In this document: piece by piece, positions 1-7,246 of the stretch
How positions within the stretch are numbered: the stretch's first letter is position 1
Layout of the letters: each line of letters opens with the position of its first letter
Notes under the pieces: generated by a model
What the model was told of the DNA's origin: nothing
Database searches by the model: none
The model's input: only the letters and a program-made list of their open reading frames with translations
Position numbers and translations under genes: made by a program
NCBI GenBank assembly: GCA_964440605.1
Contig: CAYTSW010000054.1
Span: 1 to 17,175 of the forward strand
Length of the DNA: 17,175 nt
From: CAYTSW01 sp964440605
GTDB lineage: Bacteria; Planctomycetota; Phycisphaerae; Phycisphaerales; UBA1924
Direction of reading: 5' to 3'

Positions 1-186
1 ACGGGCTTCGAGGGCGAGATCCGCTGGGACGCCACCAAGCCCGACGGCCAACCCCGCCGCAGCCTTGACACCCGCCGGGCCAAGGAACTCCTCGGCTGGG
101 AGGCGCAGATGCCGTTCGAGGAAGGGTTGAAGCGGACGATTGCGTGGTTCCGGGAACACCGGGGGGATGCGGGGGCACGGTTGTAA
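1..186 (+). CDS. GDP-L-fucose synthase-like NAD-dependent epimerase, C-terminal end (5' truncated by window)
   Basis: Only the last 61 codons are inside the window, read in frame from base 1 to a TAA at 184-186. The segment contains 'KPDGQPRRSLDTRRAKELLGW', split here as KPDGQPRR then SLDTRRAKELLGW. This matches the conserved C-terminal 'W-D-x-x-KPDG-x-P-R-K-x-LD' block of GDP-L-fucose synthase (Fcl/WcaG) and close extended-SDR epimerases. Enzymes of this family convert GDP-4-keto-6-deoxymannose to GDP-L-fucose, a cytosolic precursor for surface glycans. The catalytic and NADP-binding parts lie outside the window, so the exact sugar cannot be confirmed. A role in nucleotide-sugar supply fits the epimerase and glycosyltransferases downstream on the same strand. 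The gene ends convergently with the reverse-strand frameshifted gene at 193-569. Confidence 0.75.
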   Translation, partial: TGFEGEIRWDATKPDGQPRRSLDTRRAKELLGWEAQMPFEEGLKRTIAWFREHRGDAGARL

Positions 187-192
187 CAGCTC

Positions 193-569
193 TCACCCCA
201 CCCGAATCTCCGGCAGGTGCAGCAGCACCCGCACCAGCCCCAACGAAAAGCCGCGATCCTCGTCCGCCTCGGCCTCGCGGTCCGGCTCCTCGTCCAGGCC
301 GCCCAGCCGCAGGTCGGCGTATCGCTCCAACAGGCGATTCACCTCGCGGTAACGCGGGTCGGCGATGATACGGTCCATCATCGTCGTCAACGCCTGTCGC
401 TCGCCTTCCACCACCTGGAGGGGCCCAGCGATCGATTGCGACGCATGGCCGGCAGAACGATGTCGTCGACGATGCGCGCGTCGGTCAGACCGTCGGTCCG
501 AACACTGCGGTACGCGACGCGGTGCAAAGCAGGCGATTGGTCGGGAGCAAGGGGGGACGTCTGGTCCAC
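193..569 (-). pseudogene. Small hypothetical protein, frameshifted (about 125 residues if repaired)
   Basis: Family not recognised. Reading leftward from a GTG at 569-567, the frame gives MDQTSPLAPDQSPALHRVAY and continues to about 'DDIVLPAMRR'. It then becomes unnatural (RSLGPSRWWKASDRR) and stops at 387. The neighbouring frame gives a sensible continuation from the same point: 'QVVEGERQALTTMMDRI', then 'RYREVNRLLERYADLRLG', an acidic run, and 'VRVLLHLPEIRVG', ending with TGA at 193. The span from 569 to 193 is 377 nt, two more than a multiple of three, which fits one missing base (or two extra) near 420-450. The perfect ribosome binding site in front of the GTG argues that this was a real gene. 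Either the gene is broken or the assembly has an indel here. An internal restart at the two ATGs near 376-381 could give a short C-terminal product. Confidence 0.55.
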
Positions 570-574
570 GGTTA

Positions 575-579
575 CCTCC
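575..579 (-). promoter_or_regulatory. Ribosome binding site of the frameshifted small gene
   Basis: On the reverse strand a perfect GGAGG lies 5 nt before the GTG at 569-567 (GGAGG-TAACC-GTG). It fixes GTG as the start and supports the reverse-strand reading over the overlapping forward frames, none of which has a comparable site. Confidence 0.65.
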
Positions 580-691
580 GGAAGCTAAGCCCGGCCGCCA
601 TCCCCGGCGACCTCGGCGGTCGGGCCACGCCCAAGCGATACGATCTTTCCCTTGTGCAGGTACAAAGCTTCCCGCAAAAAAACACAGCGAT

Positions 692-708
692 CGGATCAGG
701 ATGATCCG
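692..708. repeat. Interrupted palindrome CGGATCA-gga-TGATCCG
   Basis: Two perfect 7-nt arms surround a 3-nt centre, and one flanking T-G wobble extends the arms if it folds as RNA. It sits about 280 nt before the epimerase start and just right of an A7 tract. It is either an operator for a dimeric regulator or a small hairpin. Read on the reverse strand, the T7 run begins about 9 nt after the stem, too far for a normal intrinsic terminator. Confidence 0.45.
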
Positions 709-729
709 GTCTTCACGCTGACTGTAAAC

Positions 730-745
730 TGCGGGTAGACCCGCA
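730..745. repeat. Palindrome TGCGGGT-ag-ACCCGCA
   Basis: Two perfect 7-nt arms surround a 2-nt centre, which is too tight for an RNA hairpin loop with full pairing but typical of a DNA operator. It starts 21 nt after the end of the first palindrome. The arms of the two differ, so they are not copies of one site. Confidence 0.45.
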
Positions 746-834
746 AGAGCCGCAACGGCACAACGGTCTCCCGCGGCTTGCGGCCCGCGCGCAAAGAGTG
801 CGTGAGCCTCGGCCGATACCCCTTCAGGCGCGAA

Positions 835-863
835 CTGGCGCGACGTGGGTGTGGTAGTACACT
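835..863 (+). promoter_or_regulatory. Weak candidate promoter for the epimerase-glycosyltransferase operon
   Basis: A TACACT box at 858-863 is preceded 17 nt upstream by CTGGCG (835-840). Both match the sigma-70 consensus poorly, but 'gtAGTACACT' is the most promoter-like element in the leader. It would give a 5' leader of roughly 110 nt before the ATG at 979. Confidence 0.25.
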
Positions 864-978
864 CTCGGTCGCCGCTCCCGCGGCTCGTGCTGTCACGTCG
901 CCCCACGCGTACACTCGCACCGCCTTACCCGTGCAAACGCCAACCGCGGGTCCGCCCATCCCACCGGAGCTCTACCCC

Positions 979-2037
979 ATGAAGGTCCTCGTCACCGGAT
1001 CCAGCGGCCTGATCGGTTCCGAAGCCGTCACCTTCTTCGACAACCTCGGCTTCCCGATCGCCGGCGTCGACAACAACATGCGCGCCGACTTCTTCGGGCC
1101 CAAGGGCGACACCACCGCCAACCGGGGGCGCCTCGAGTCGGTCTGCAAGAACTTCACCCACTACGAGCAGGACATCCGCGACCGCGCGGGCGTTGAGGCC
1201 CTCTTCAAGAAGGTCCAGCCCGAGCTGATCATCCACGCCGCCGCCCAGCCCAGCCACGATCTGGCCGCCAGCCGCCCGTACGACGACTTCGACGTCAACG
1301 CGACCGGCACGCTCAACCTCCTCGAAGCCACCCGGCGCCACTGCCCCGAAGCCGTCTTCATCCACGTCTCCACCAACAAGGTCTACGGCGACGCGCCCAA
1401 CTACATCCCCCTCAAGGAACTCGATACCCGCTGGGACTACGACGACCCCGCCTTCGAGCACGGCATACCCGAGAGCATGTCCATCGACCAGTGCAAGCAC
1501 TCGCTCTTCGGCGCCTCCAAGGCCGCCGGCGACATCATGGCCCAAGAGTACGGGCGCTACGACGGCATCGAGCTCAAGACCGGCATCTTCCGCGGCGGCT
1601 GCCTCACCGGGCCCCAACACGCCGGCGTCGAGCTCCACGGCTTCCTCAACTACCTCGTCAAGGTCGCCCTCGAAGAAGGCCCGTACACCATCTTCGGCTA
1701 CAAGGGCAAGCAAGTCCGCGACCAGATCCACTGCTACGACGTCATCAACGCCTTCTGGCACTTCGCCCAGAACCCCAAGCCGGGCGAGGTCTACAACCTC
1801 GGCGGCGGCAAGGGCAACGCCGCCTCTCTCCTCGAGTGCGTCTCCATGGTCGAAGAGCGCACCGGCAAGAAGCCCAACCTCACCTACTCCGACACCAACC
1901 GCATCGGCGACCACATCTGCTACTACTCCGACCTGCGCAAGCTCAAGGAGCACTACCCCGACTGGGACCTCTCCTACTCCCTCGACCGCATCGTCGAAGA
2001 GATGATCGAAGTCGTCTCGGATCTCCAGAAGGCGTAA
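979..2037 (+). CDS. NAD-dependent epimerase/dehydratase (CDP-paratose 2-epimerase-like)
   Basis: This 352-residue extended-SDR protein acts on nucleotide sugars in the cytosol. It begins with the Rossmann loop TGSSGLIG (6-13) and shows HAAAQPSHD (86-94), the STNKVYG strand (131-137), a substrate region 'FRGGCLTGPQHAGVELHGF' (204-222), KGKQVRDQIH (242-251) and YNLGGG (272-277). These fit the CDP-paratose/CDP-tyvelose 2-epimerase branch, though the exact sugar cannot be read. The usual YxxxK catalytic pair appears as F177-GAS-K181: lysine is kept and tyrosine is phenylalanine. I recall relatives with the same 'HSLFGASK' string, so this is probably a subfamily trait. The ATG at 979 is chosen because GGAG (966-969) sits 9 nt upstream and the Rossmann fold starts at once; the frame stays open further upstream but does not look like protein. 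It is the first gene of an apparent operon with the GT4 and GT2 genes. Confidence 0.88.
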   Translation: MKVLVTGSSGLIGSEAVTFFDNLGFPIAGVDNNMRADFFGPKGDTTANRGRLESVCKNFTHYEQDIRDRAGVEALFKKVQPELIIHAAAQPSHDLAASRPYDDFDVNATGTLNLLEATRRHCPEAVFIHVSTNKVYGDAPNYIPLKELDTRWDYDDPAFEHGIPESMSIDQCKHSLFGASKAAGDIMAQEYGRYDGIELKTGIFRGGCLTGPQHAGVELHGFLNYLVKVALEEGPYTIFGYKGKQVRDQIHCYDVINAFWHFAQNPKPGEVYNLGGGKGNAASLLECVSMVEERTGKKPNLTYSDTNRIGDHICYYSDLRKLKEHYPDWDLSYSLDRIVEEMIEVVSDLQKA

Positions 2038-2101
2038 ACACGCCTTCCGGATCCGAGGCCTTCAACGCACGACCGAGACCCGCCCGACCCGGAGCCGCCC
2101 C

Positions 2102-3403
2102 GTGCGCGTCACCATCATCAACCAGTTCTACGTGCCCGACATTAGCCCGACGGCTCACCTGTCGGCGTCGCTGGCCGAGCACCTCGCCAATCAGGGACAC
2201 GAGGTCACCGTCGTCACCTCCAAGGGTGGGTACTCCGAAGACGCGCGCGAGGCGCACGGCGCGGGCACCGCAGGCGGCAAGGTCGACGTCAAGCGCATGT
2301 GGACGCCGCAACTGGGCAAGGGCAATCTCGCCAAGCGCCTCGTCGACTACGCCTGCTTCTACGTCTCCACCTTCCTCAACGTGGCGACGCTCAAGCGCCA
2401 GGACGCGATCATCAGCCTCACCACCCCGCCCTTCATCGCGTGGGCCGGCGTGCTGCACCGCACGTTCAACCGCGACGCCTCGCTCGTCCTCTGGAACATG
2501 GACTGCTACCCCGAGGCGCCCGAACGCGCGGCGCTCATCAAGACCGACGGCCTGATCAGCAGGACGCTCCAGTTCGTCAACCGCGCGCTCTTCCGACGCG
2601 TCGACCACCTCGTCGGCCTCGACACCGCGATGATCGACCTGCTTATGGCGCGGTACGACCCGGCCAAGCGGAACCCCTCCCGCACACTGCCCACGACGAT
2701 CATCCCCAACTTCGAAGACGCCGCCTTCTTCCCGGCGGACACGCAGCACGCGGAGTGGGAAGGCGTCGAACGGCTGGGCCTGCGCGGCAAGTTCGTCGTG
2801 CTCTACCTGGGCAACATGGGCGTGGGCCACGACTTCAAGACGGCCCTCGACGCCGCCGAGCGACTGCGCGACGACCCAGACATCGTCTTCCTCTACATCG
2901 GCGGCGGCGCGAAGAAGGAACCCGTCGAGGCCGAGGCCAAACGCCGCGGGCTCGACAACGTCATCGTCCACAGCTACGTGCCCAAGGACACCACGCCGAG
3001 CGTGATGTCCGCCGCCTCGTGCGCCTTGATCACGCTGCGCGACGACATGCTCGGCGTCATGAGTCCTTCCAAGCTGCACTCCAATCTCGCGATGCGCCTG
3101 CCCGTGGTCTACATCGGGCCCCGGCGCTCCAACGTCGACGACGCCATCGAGCGCTTCGGCTGCGGCGTGAGCGTGCGTCACGAGGACGTCCCGGGCGTCG
3201 TCGACTTCATCCGCCGCGCCAAGAGCGACCCCGAGCAGTTGACCGACCTGCGCCAGCGTGCGCGCACGGCGTTCGATGAGGCCTACAACGATCGCGCGAC
3301 CATGCCGCAGTTCGACGCGATCCTGCGGTCGCTGCATCAACCCGCGACAGCGGACGCCGACGCGGCTTCGACCGCCAGCTCGACCGCCGGGAGGACGACG
3401 TGA
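2102..3403 (+). CDS. GT4-family glycosyltransferase (WcaI/WbuB-like)
   Basis: This 433-residue GT-B-fold glycosyltransferase would transfer a sugar from a nucleotide donor during polysaccharide or O-antigen assembly at the cytoplasmic face. The N-terminal domain begins MRVTIINQFYVPDISPTA and shows 'LAEHLANQGHEVTVVTS', typical of the WcaI/WbuB branch. The C-terminal donor domain starts with FVVLYLGNMGVGHDF (231-245), followed by FLYIGGGAKK (263-272) and 'SPSKLHSNLAMRLPVVYIG' (321-339), the place of the GT4 nucleotide-binding helix, here with Ser/Asn where many relatives have acidic residues. The last ~20 residues are Ala/Thr/Ser-rich and look disordered. Start is GTG at 2102 with GGAG 7 nt upstream (2091-2094). 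The gene lies 64 nt behind the epimerase, and its TGA overlaps the next start (GTGA), so coupled translation is likely. Donor and acceptor are unknown. Confidence 0.88.
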   Translation: MRVTIINQFYVPDISPTAHLSASLAEHLANQGHEVTVVTSKGGYSEDAREAHGAGTAGGKVDVKRMWTPQLGKGNLAKRLVDYACFYVSTFLNVATLKRQDAIISLTTPPFIAWAGVLHRTFNRDASLVLWNMDCYPEAPERAALIKTDGLISRTLQFVNRALFRRVDHLVGLDTAMIDLLMARYDPAKRNPSRTLPTTIIPNFEDAAFFPADTQHAEWEGVERLGLRGKFVVLYLGNMGVGHDFKTALDAAERLRDDPDIVFLYIGGGAKKEPVEAEAKRRGLDNVIVHSYVPKDTTPSVMSAASCALITLRDDMLGVMSPSKLHSNLAMRLPVVYIGPRRSNVDDAIERFGCGVSVRHEDVPGVVDFIRRAKSDPEQLTDLRQRARTAFDEAYNDRATMPQFDAILRSLHQPATADADAASTASSTAGRTT

Positions 3404-4461
3404 ACGAGCCGACGACCGCGACGCAACCCGAGCACGACGCCCCGCGCGCCGACACCCCCACCGCCGAGCCGCGCCACCCCGAGGCCAACGCGTGGGCGGA
3501 GCGCCTCGACCCCGACCGCGGGCCCGAAGAGGGCGACAACCCCGACGTGTGGCCCGCGCGGCACTCGGTCGACCTCACCGTCCTCATCCCCGTCAAAAAC
3601 GAACAGGTCAACATGGAGCGCTGCCTGCGCCACCTGCACTGGTGCAAGCACATCTACGTCATCGACTCACAGTCGCACGACGCGACCATCCCCATGAGCC
3701 AGGCCATGGGCGCCGAGGTCTATCAGTTCTACTACAAGGGCGGCTGGCCCAAGAAACGCAACTGGGCGCTCGACACGCTCCACTGGCCCACCGAGTGGGT
3801 CCTCATCCTCGACGCCGACGAAGTCATGACGCCCGAACTCGCGCGCGAAATCCGCGACGTCGTCGAAGGACACTGGACCCCCGACAAGCCGGAGAACGCC
3901 GGCTGCGGCGACGGCTACTGGCTCAACCGGCGCTTCATGTTCATGGGCTCGTGGATCAAGCACTGCGGGTACTACCCGTCGTACAACATCCGCCTGTTCA
4001 AGCACTGGGCCGGCCGCTACGAACGCATCGGCCAGCTCGGCGATACCGGCTCAGGCGACAACGAGGTCCACGAGCACGTCGTGCTGAAAACCGGCGACGC
4101 CGGCTACCTCAAACACGAGTTCCTCCACTACGCCTATCCCAACCTCGCGGTCTGGACTGAAAAGCACAACCGCTACACCACCTGGGAGGCGTACGCCATG
4201 CTGGCCGGCAACAAGGGCCAGATCGAAGCCAAGCTCCGCGGCGGCGCGATCCAACGCAGGCGCTGGATCAAAAAGATGGCCCGCAAGCTCCCCTTCCGAC
4301 CCACCCTCCGCTTCCTCTACGGCTACGTCTACCAGCGCGGCTTCCTCGACGGCTACCCGGGCTACATCATGTGCCGCCTCATGGCCTGGTACGAACTCAT
4401 GTCCATCGCCAAGGCCCGCGAGATGAAGCGCACGGGTCAGGTGCCCGACGACATCAAGTAG
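3400..4461 (+). CDS. GT2-family glycosyltransferase (WaaE/KdtX-like)
   Basis: This 353-residue protein has a GT-A fold glycosyltransferase domain beginning DLTVLIPVKNEQVNMERCL (58-76). The metal-binding DAD lies in LILDADEVM (135-143), and a later EVHEH (222-226) lies where WaaE-like lipopolysaccharide-core glucosyltransferases have their conserved G-x-x-HE segment. Residues 1-55 form a Pro/Glu/Asp-rich extension with no visible fold. The C-terminal third is basic and aromatic ('KKMARKLPFRPTLRFLYGY', 291-309; YPGYIMCRLMAWYEL, 319-333), suggesting an amphipathic membrane contact. Start is GTG at 3400 with GGGAGG (3389-3394) 5 nt upstream, overlapping the previous stop by 4 nt. It is the last gene of the operon. 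No convincing intrinsic terminator follows before the next promoter. The sugar substrate cannot be read from sequence. Confidence 0.87.
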   Translation: MNEPTTATQPEHDAPRADTPTAEPRHPEANAWAERLDPDRGPEEGDNPDVWPARHSVDLTVLIPVKNEQVNMERCLRHLHWCKHIYVIDSQSHDATIPMSQAMGAEVYQFYYKGGWPKKRNWALDTLHWPTEWVLILDADEVMTPELAREIRDVVEGHWTPDKPENAGCGDGYWLNRRFMFMGSWIKHCGYYPSYNIRLFKHWAGRYERIGQLGDTGSGDNEVHEHVVLKTGDAGYLKHEFLHYAYPNLAVWTEKHNRYTTWEAYAMLAGNKGQIEAKLRGGAIQRRRWIKKMARKLPFRPTLRFLYGYVYQRGFLDGYPGYIMCRLMAWYELMSIAKAREMKRTGQVPDDIK

Positions 4462-4551
4462 GGCCTTCGGCCGGCTCCGTCACCCCGAGAGCAGGAACAG
4501 CCCTGCGGCGAAGGCTGGCGTCGCCTGGCCCGAAAATCTTGTCGATTCGGC

Positions 4552-4580
4552 TTGATTGTTCGCCAAGGCTCAGGTAGCTT
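4552..4580 (+). promoter_or_regulatory. Sigma-70-type promoter of the sorted secreted protein
   Basis: TTGATT (4552-4557), a 17-nt spacer, and TAGCTT (4575-4580) precede the ATG at 4647 by about 66 nt. It lies in a locally AT-richer stretch of the only sizeable gap between the glycan operon and this gene, so the gene probably has its own transcript. Its RBS, GGGAG at 4633-4637, is 9 nt before the ATG. Confidence 0.5.
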
Positions 4581-4646
4581 CCTGATGCACAGTAGAGTTC
4601 GGTCGACGCCGAGCACTACATTCCACCGTACAGGGAGATTGAGACA

Positions 4647-5420
4647 ATGAAGAACGTGACGCTTGGAGCAGCCGGAGTGCTGCTCCTGACCGGTTCAGTG
4701 TTTGCCCAAGGTTCGATCAGCGAAGGTGATGCCAACGCCTTCTTCGACGGCCCTGATGGCATCGTGACCGACCTGTTCCCCAATGGCACCGGGGGTCTCG
4801 ACCAGGTCTTCGAGTTCGGCTGGATCGCCGGGGTCAACAGCACCCCGGAAGCCTTCCTGGTCCCCACGACTGAGAGCTATAGCGGCAACACCGCCGACTT
4901 CACCTACGCCCCCGTCGACGGCGTTGACTTCTCCGGCAGCTTTGTCCTTTCGGACCTCTTCGGCAACTTCGCCCAGATCGAGAAGACGCTGGTCATTACC
5001 AACAACGGCAACGAAGACGCCAGCGTCGACGCCTTCAGCTACGCCGACGTCGACCTCCAGGGTTCGGGCGACTTCTCCGACGACTTCGCCGAGTTCGACG
5101 GCATCGACACCGTCACCTACACCGACAGCGACAACATCGCCTTCGTCCTCCAGCACACCGCCGTCGGCTTCAATAACTGGGAGATCGACTTCTTCGATCT
5201 ACTGCGCACGCGTCTCAACGACGGCGTAAGCGACGACCTGGCCAACATGAACCTCACCGGCCCCGATCCCGCCGACCCCACCTCCGCCTTCCAATGGGCC
5301 GACATCAGGCTCGCCCCCGGCGACTCGTTGACGATCACCGCTTCGCTCACCATCCCGGCGCCCGGCGCCGCGGCTGTGTTCGGCCTCGCGGGCTTCGCCG
5401 CCCTGCGTCGTCGCCGCTAA
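4647..5420 (+). CDS. Secreted protein with PEP-CTERM-like (PAPGA) C-terminal sorting tail
   Basis: This 257-residue protein starts with a signal peptide (MKNVTLGAAGVLLLTGSVFA, predicted cut after Ala20 before Gln). The middle is acidic, rich in Asp, Phe, Gly and Asn, with predicted beta character ('LVITNNGNEDASVDAFSYAD') and no enzyme motif I recognise. The last 21 residues are a textbook tripartite tail: PAPGA, a hydrophobic AAVFGLAGFAAL stretch, and terminal RRRR. Tails of this build are recognised by exosortase-type transpeptidases in PEP-CTERM systems; the PAPGA variant is common in Phycisphaerae (from memory). The body resembles PEP-CTERM proteins of unknown function found on the surface or in the exopolysaccharide matrix. 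It has its own promoter and terminator and sits directly behind a glycan operon, fitting the known link between such tails and exopolysaccharide genes. No sortase gene is in the window. Confidence 0.85.
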   Translation: MKNVTLGAAGVLLLTGSVFAQGSISEGDANAFFDGPDGIVTDLFPNGTGGLDQVFEFGWIAGVNSTPEAFLVPTTESYSGNTADFTYAPVDGVDFSGSFVLSDLFGNFAQIEKTLVITNNGNEDASVDAFSYADVDLQGSGDFSDDFAEFDGIDTVTYTDSDNIAFVLQHTAVGFNNWEIDFFDLLRTRLNDGVSDDLANMNLTGPDPADPTSAFQWADIRLAPGDSLTITASLTIPAPGAAAVFGLAGFAALRRRR

Positions 5421-5447
5421 GCGCTCTCAGCAATCTCCGCACACGCC

Positions 5448-5481
5448 ACGCCCGCCCCCCGAAGGGACGGGCGTTTTCTTT
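5448..5481 (+). terminator. Intrinsic terminator after the sorted secreted protein
   Basis: ACGCCCG (5448-5454) pairs perfectly with CGGGCGT (5468-5474), with further C/G pairing inside, followed by TTTTCTTT (5474-5481). It lies 27 nt past the stop codon. The opposite strand has no T-run after the stem, so it acts on the forward transcript only. It separates this gene from the convergent acylase remnant, which stops at 5489. Confidence 0.85.
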
Positions 5482-5488
5482 GCGCCGA

Positions 5489-7111
5489 TCAGTCACCGCC
5501 CGGGCGCAGACGCGACCGGCGCACCGCCCGCGCATCCTGCGCCGCCTCCGTCATCGGCAGCGGCACGTACGCGCCTTCGCGCCAGACCGTCAACTGATCC
5601 AGCAACCGGTCGCTCCCCAGCCAGCCGTCCTGACCGCCCACGAGCACCACGCGGTTGTCGTCGAGCGTCCCCACATCCATCAGCATGCGGGCGTTGGCGC
5701 CGAGGAAGACCGTGTGCTCCCCGCCGGACACCGCGTGCGCGCTCTTGGAGAGCGTCGTCGTCGAGCCGGGCCAGCCCACCTCGTCGAAGCGATACGCCCG
5801 CCCCAACACGGGCACGTTCGCGATCGGGTGCGCCAGGCGGAGCCGGTGGATCTCTTCCCACGTCGTCGCGGGAGTCCAGGCCCGCGCCGCCTCCTCGAGA
5901 GCCCGCGTGATCGCTTCCGCGTCGGCGCGTTCGACATCTTCGCGCACGAAGTCGTGCACGTACGGCCCGCTGCGCATCGCCCGCCGGACCTTCTCCCCGT
6001 AGCGCCGCGCGTACAGACGCTCGATCAACCGGTCCAGCGCCGCCTCGTACGCAACGGCTCCTCGTGATGACGCGTCGTACCGCCCGTCCCAGGACGCCAG
6101 CACGCGCACGAGCCCTTGCGCGCGCACGCCCAGCGACGACCCGTCCACGCGCTGCACGATCGAGCGCGCCGTCTCGTGCGACGCCGGCGAGTAGGTGTCC
6201 TGCTGCAACGCCGCCAACCGGTCGAGCGTCACCTCGTCGTCGCCCGCCAGCAACGCGCGCATCCTGCGCACGCGGTCGTTGGCGTTGCCCTGCGGCACGA
6301 GCGCCGGCTCGGCGCGCGCGGGCGTGTTGTTCGCCGACACGAGCACGCCCGACGCCGGGTTGAACGCCGCCGGCAGCTCCGTGCCGGGGAGCCCCGGCTT
6401 CCAGACGAACCGCTCATCGTCCGCCGGCACGGGCACGTCACGCGCCGCCCGCCCCGCAGCTTCGACCGCCTCGAGGGCCATCACCTGCCCGATAGCGCCC
6501 GAGGCGTCACCGAAGAGCATGTTCTGCCCGCCCACGGCATAGGTCGCGAACGCCGCGCGGAAACCCGGCCAGTCGCTCACCGTCATCAGCGATAGAAAGG
6601 TGCTCGCCTCGTCGCTCGGCTCGTGCCCGCGCCAGCGGAAGGCCAGATCGCCCTCGCCCAGACGGCGCATGAGCGTCGCATCGGTCAGAACGGGCCCGAA
6701 CGCCGACTCCCGGATCGGGACCACGTCGTCGAACCACCAGCGCACACCGATGCGTTCGGCCCGCGTCTCAACCGTGCGCCACCCCTCGGGCAGGCGGTAC
6801 AGCACGCTGCTGGAGCTCTGCATGTTCGTGCCCGTCCACGCGGCACGCTCGTTGCGACCCACCAGCACGAAGGGCAGGCCGGGCGTCGAAAGGCCCACCG
6901 CGTTGAGCCCCGGCGCGCGCACACCGACGACGCACCAGAAGTTCGGCTGCTGCAAGCCCAGATGCGGATCGCTCGCCACCAACGCCCCGCCCGAGGCCGA
7001 CCGCTCGCCCGACACCACCACCGCGTTGCTGCCCGAGCGCGAGCGGTCGAAGAGCGGGCTCAGGTCGGTCCGCTCGGCGGGGCCGAAGCTCGCTTCGCCC
7101 GCGTCGCCGAA
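5489..7111 (-). pseudogene. Penicillin acylase family remnant: beta subunit only, no usable start before the catalytic Ser
   Basis: The readable part matches the beta chain of penicillin acylase-type Ntn hydrolases. Catalytic Ser (AGC, 7030-7028) stands in 'RSGSNAVVVSGERSASG', followed by LVASDPHLGLQQPNFW, 'GLPFVLVGRNERAAWTGTN' and LVSANNTPA, whose Asn is the expected oxyanion residue; the C-terminus looks complete. In the family an alpha chain of about 200 residues and a spacer precede this serine. Here similarity fades around 7111, and the frame runs into the stop codon of the histidine kinase at 7249-7247. Between that stop and the serine there is no ATG, GTG or TTG in frame; the first GTG (7021) is downstream of the serine. 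The alpha half and start are therefore missing, through a 5' deletion or a chimeric assembly. Translation from 7021 would yield a 510-residue protein without its nucleophile. It is probably nonfunctional; any readthrough from the kinase is speculative. Confidence 0.75.
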
Positions 7112-7246
7112 TCGCCCGACAGCGCCTCCACCGCCACCCGCGCACCACGCGCCGGCGGCGAGCCTCGACAGTCCCCGGCGTCCATTCCGATCGCTCCACG
7201 GCTTAAGCCTAGTCGCCAGGCCTCCGGGAGCGCAAGCGGGGCGCGT

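Larger units (their letters stand above)
570..978. other. Long intergenic leader between divergent genes
   Basis: This stretch of about 410 bases lies between the reverse-strand small gene and the forward glycan operon, and no frame in it looks like a protein. It holds an A7 tract (676-682), two near-perfect palindromes (692-708 and 730-745), a small GCCG-CAA-CGGC hairpin near 750, and a weak promoter-like element ending near 863. It must carry the start signals for both directions and probably the main control region of the epimerase-glycosyltransferase operon. Confidence 0.5.

Noticed and set aside
778..978. Upstream extension of the epimerase reading frame
   Set aside because: The added residues are not protein-like, and GGAG-9-ATG at 979 directly precedes the Rossmann strand.
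925..1953. Reverse-strand open frame of 342 codons opposite the epimerase gene
   Set aside because: Its product is a Val/Ala/Gly/Glu/Asp-rich string with no fold, the typical mirror of a C-rich coding strand; the forward frame has clear SDR motifs.
1943..3340. Reverse-strand open frame of 465 codons opposite the GT4 gene
   Set aside because: Composition is that of an antisense shadow (repeated DEVVD, HAHAAAE), and the forward strand encodes a recognisable glycosyltransferase.
4462..4480. GGCC-TTC-GGCC hairpin just after the GT2 stop
   Set aside because: Only a 4-bp stem and no T-run; too weak to call a terminator.
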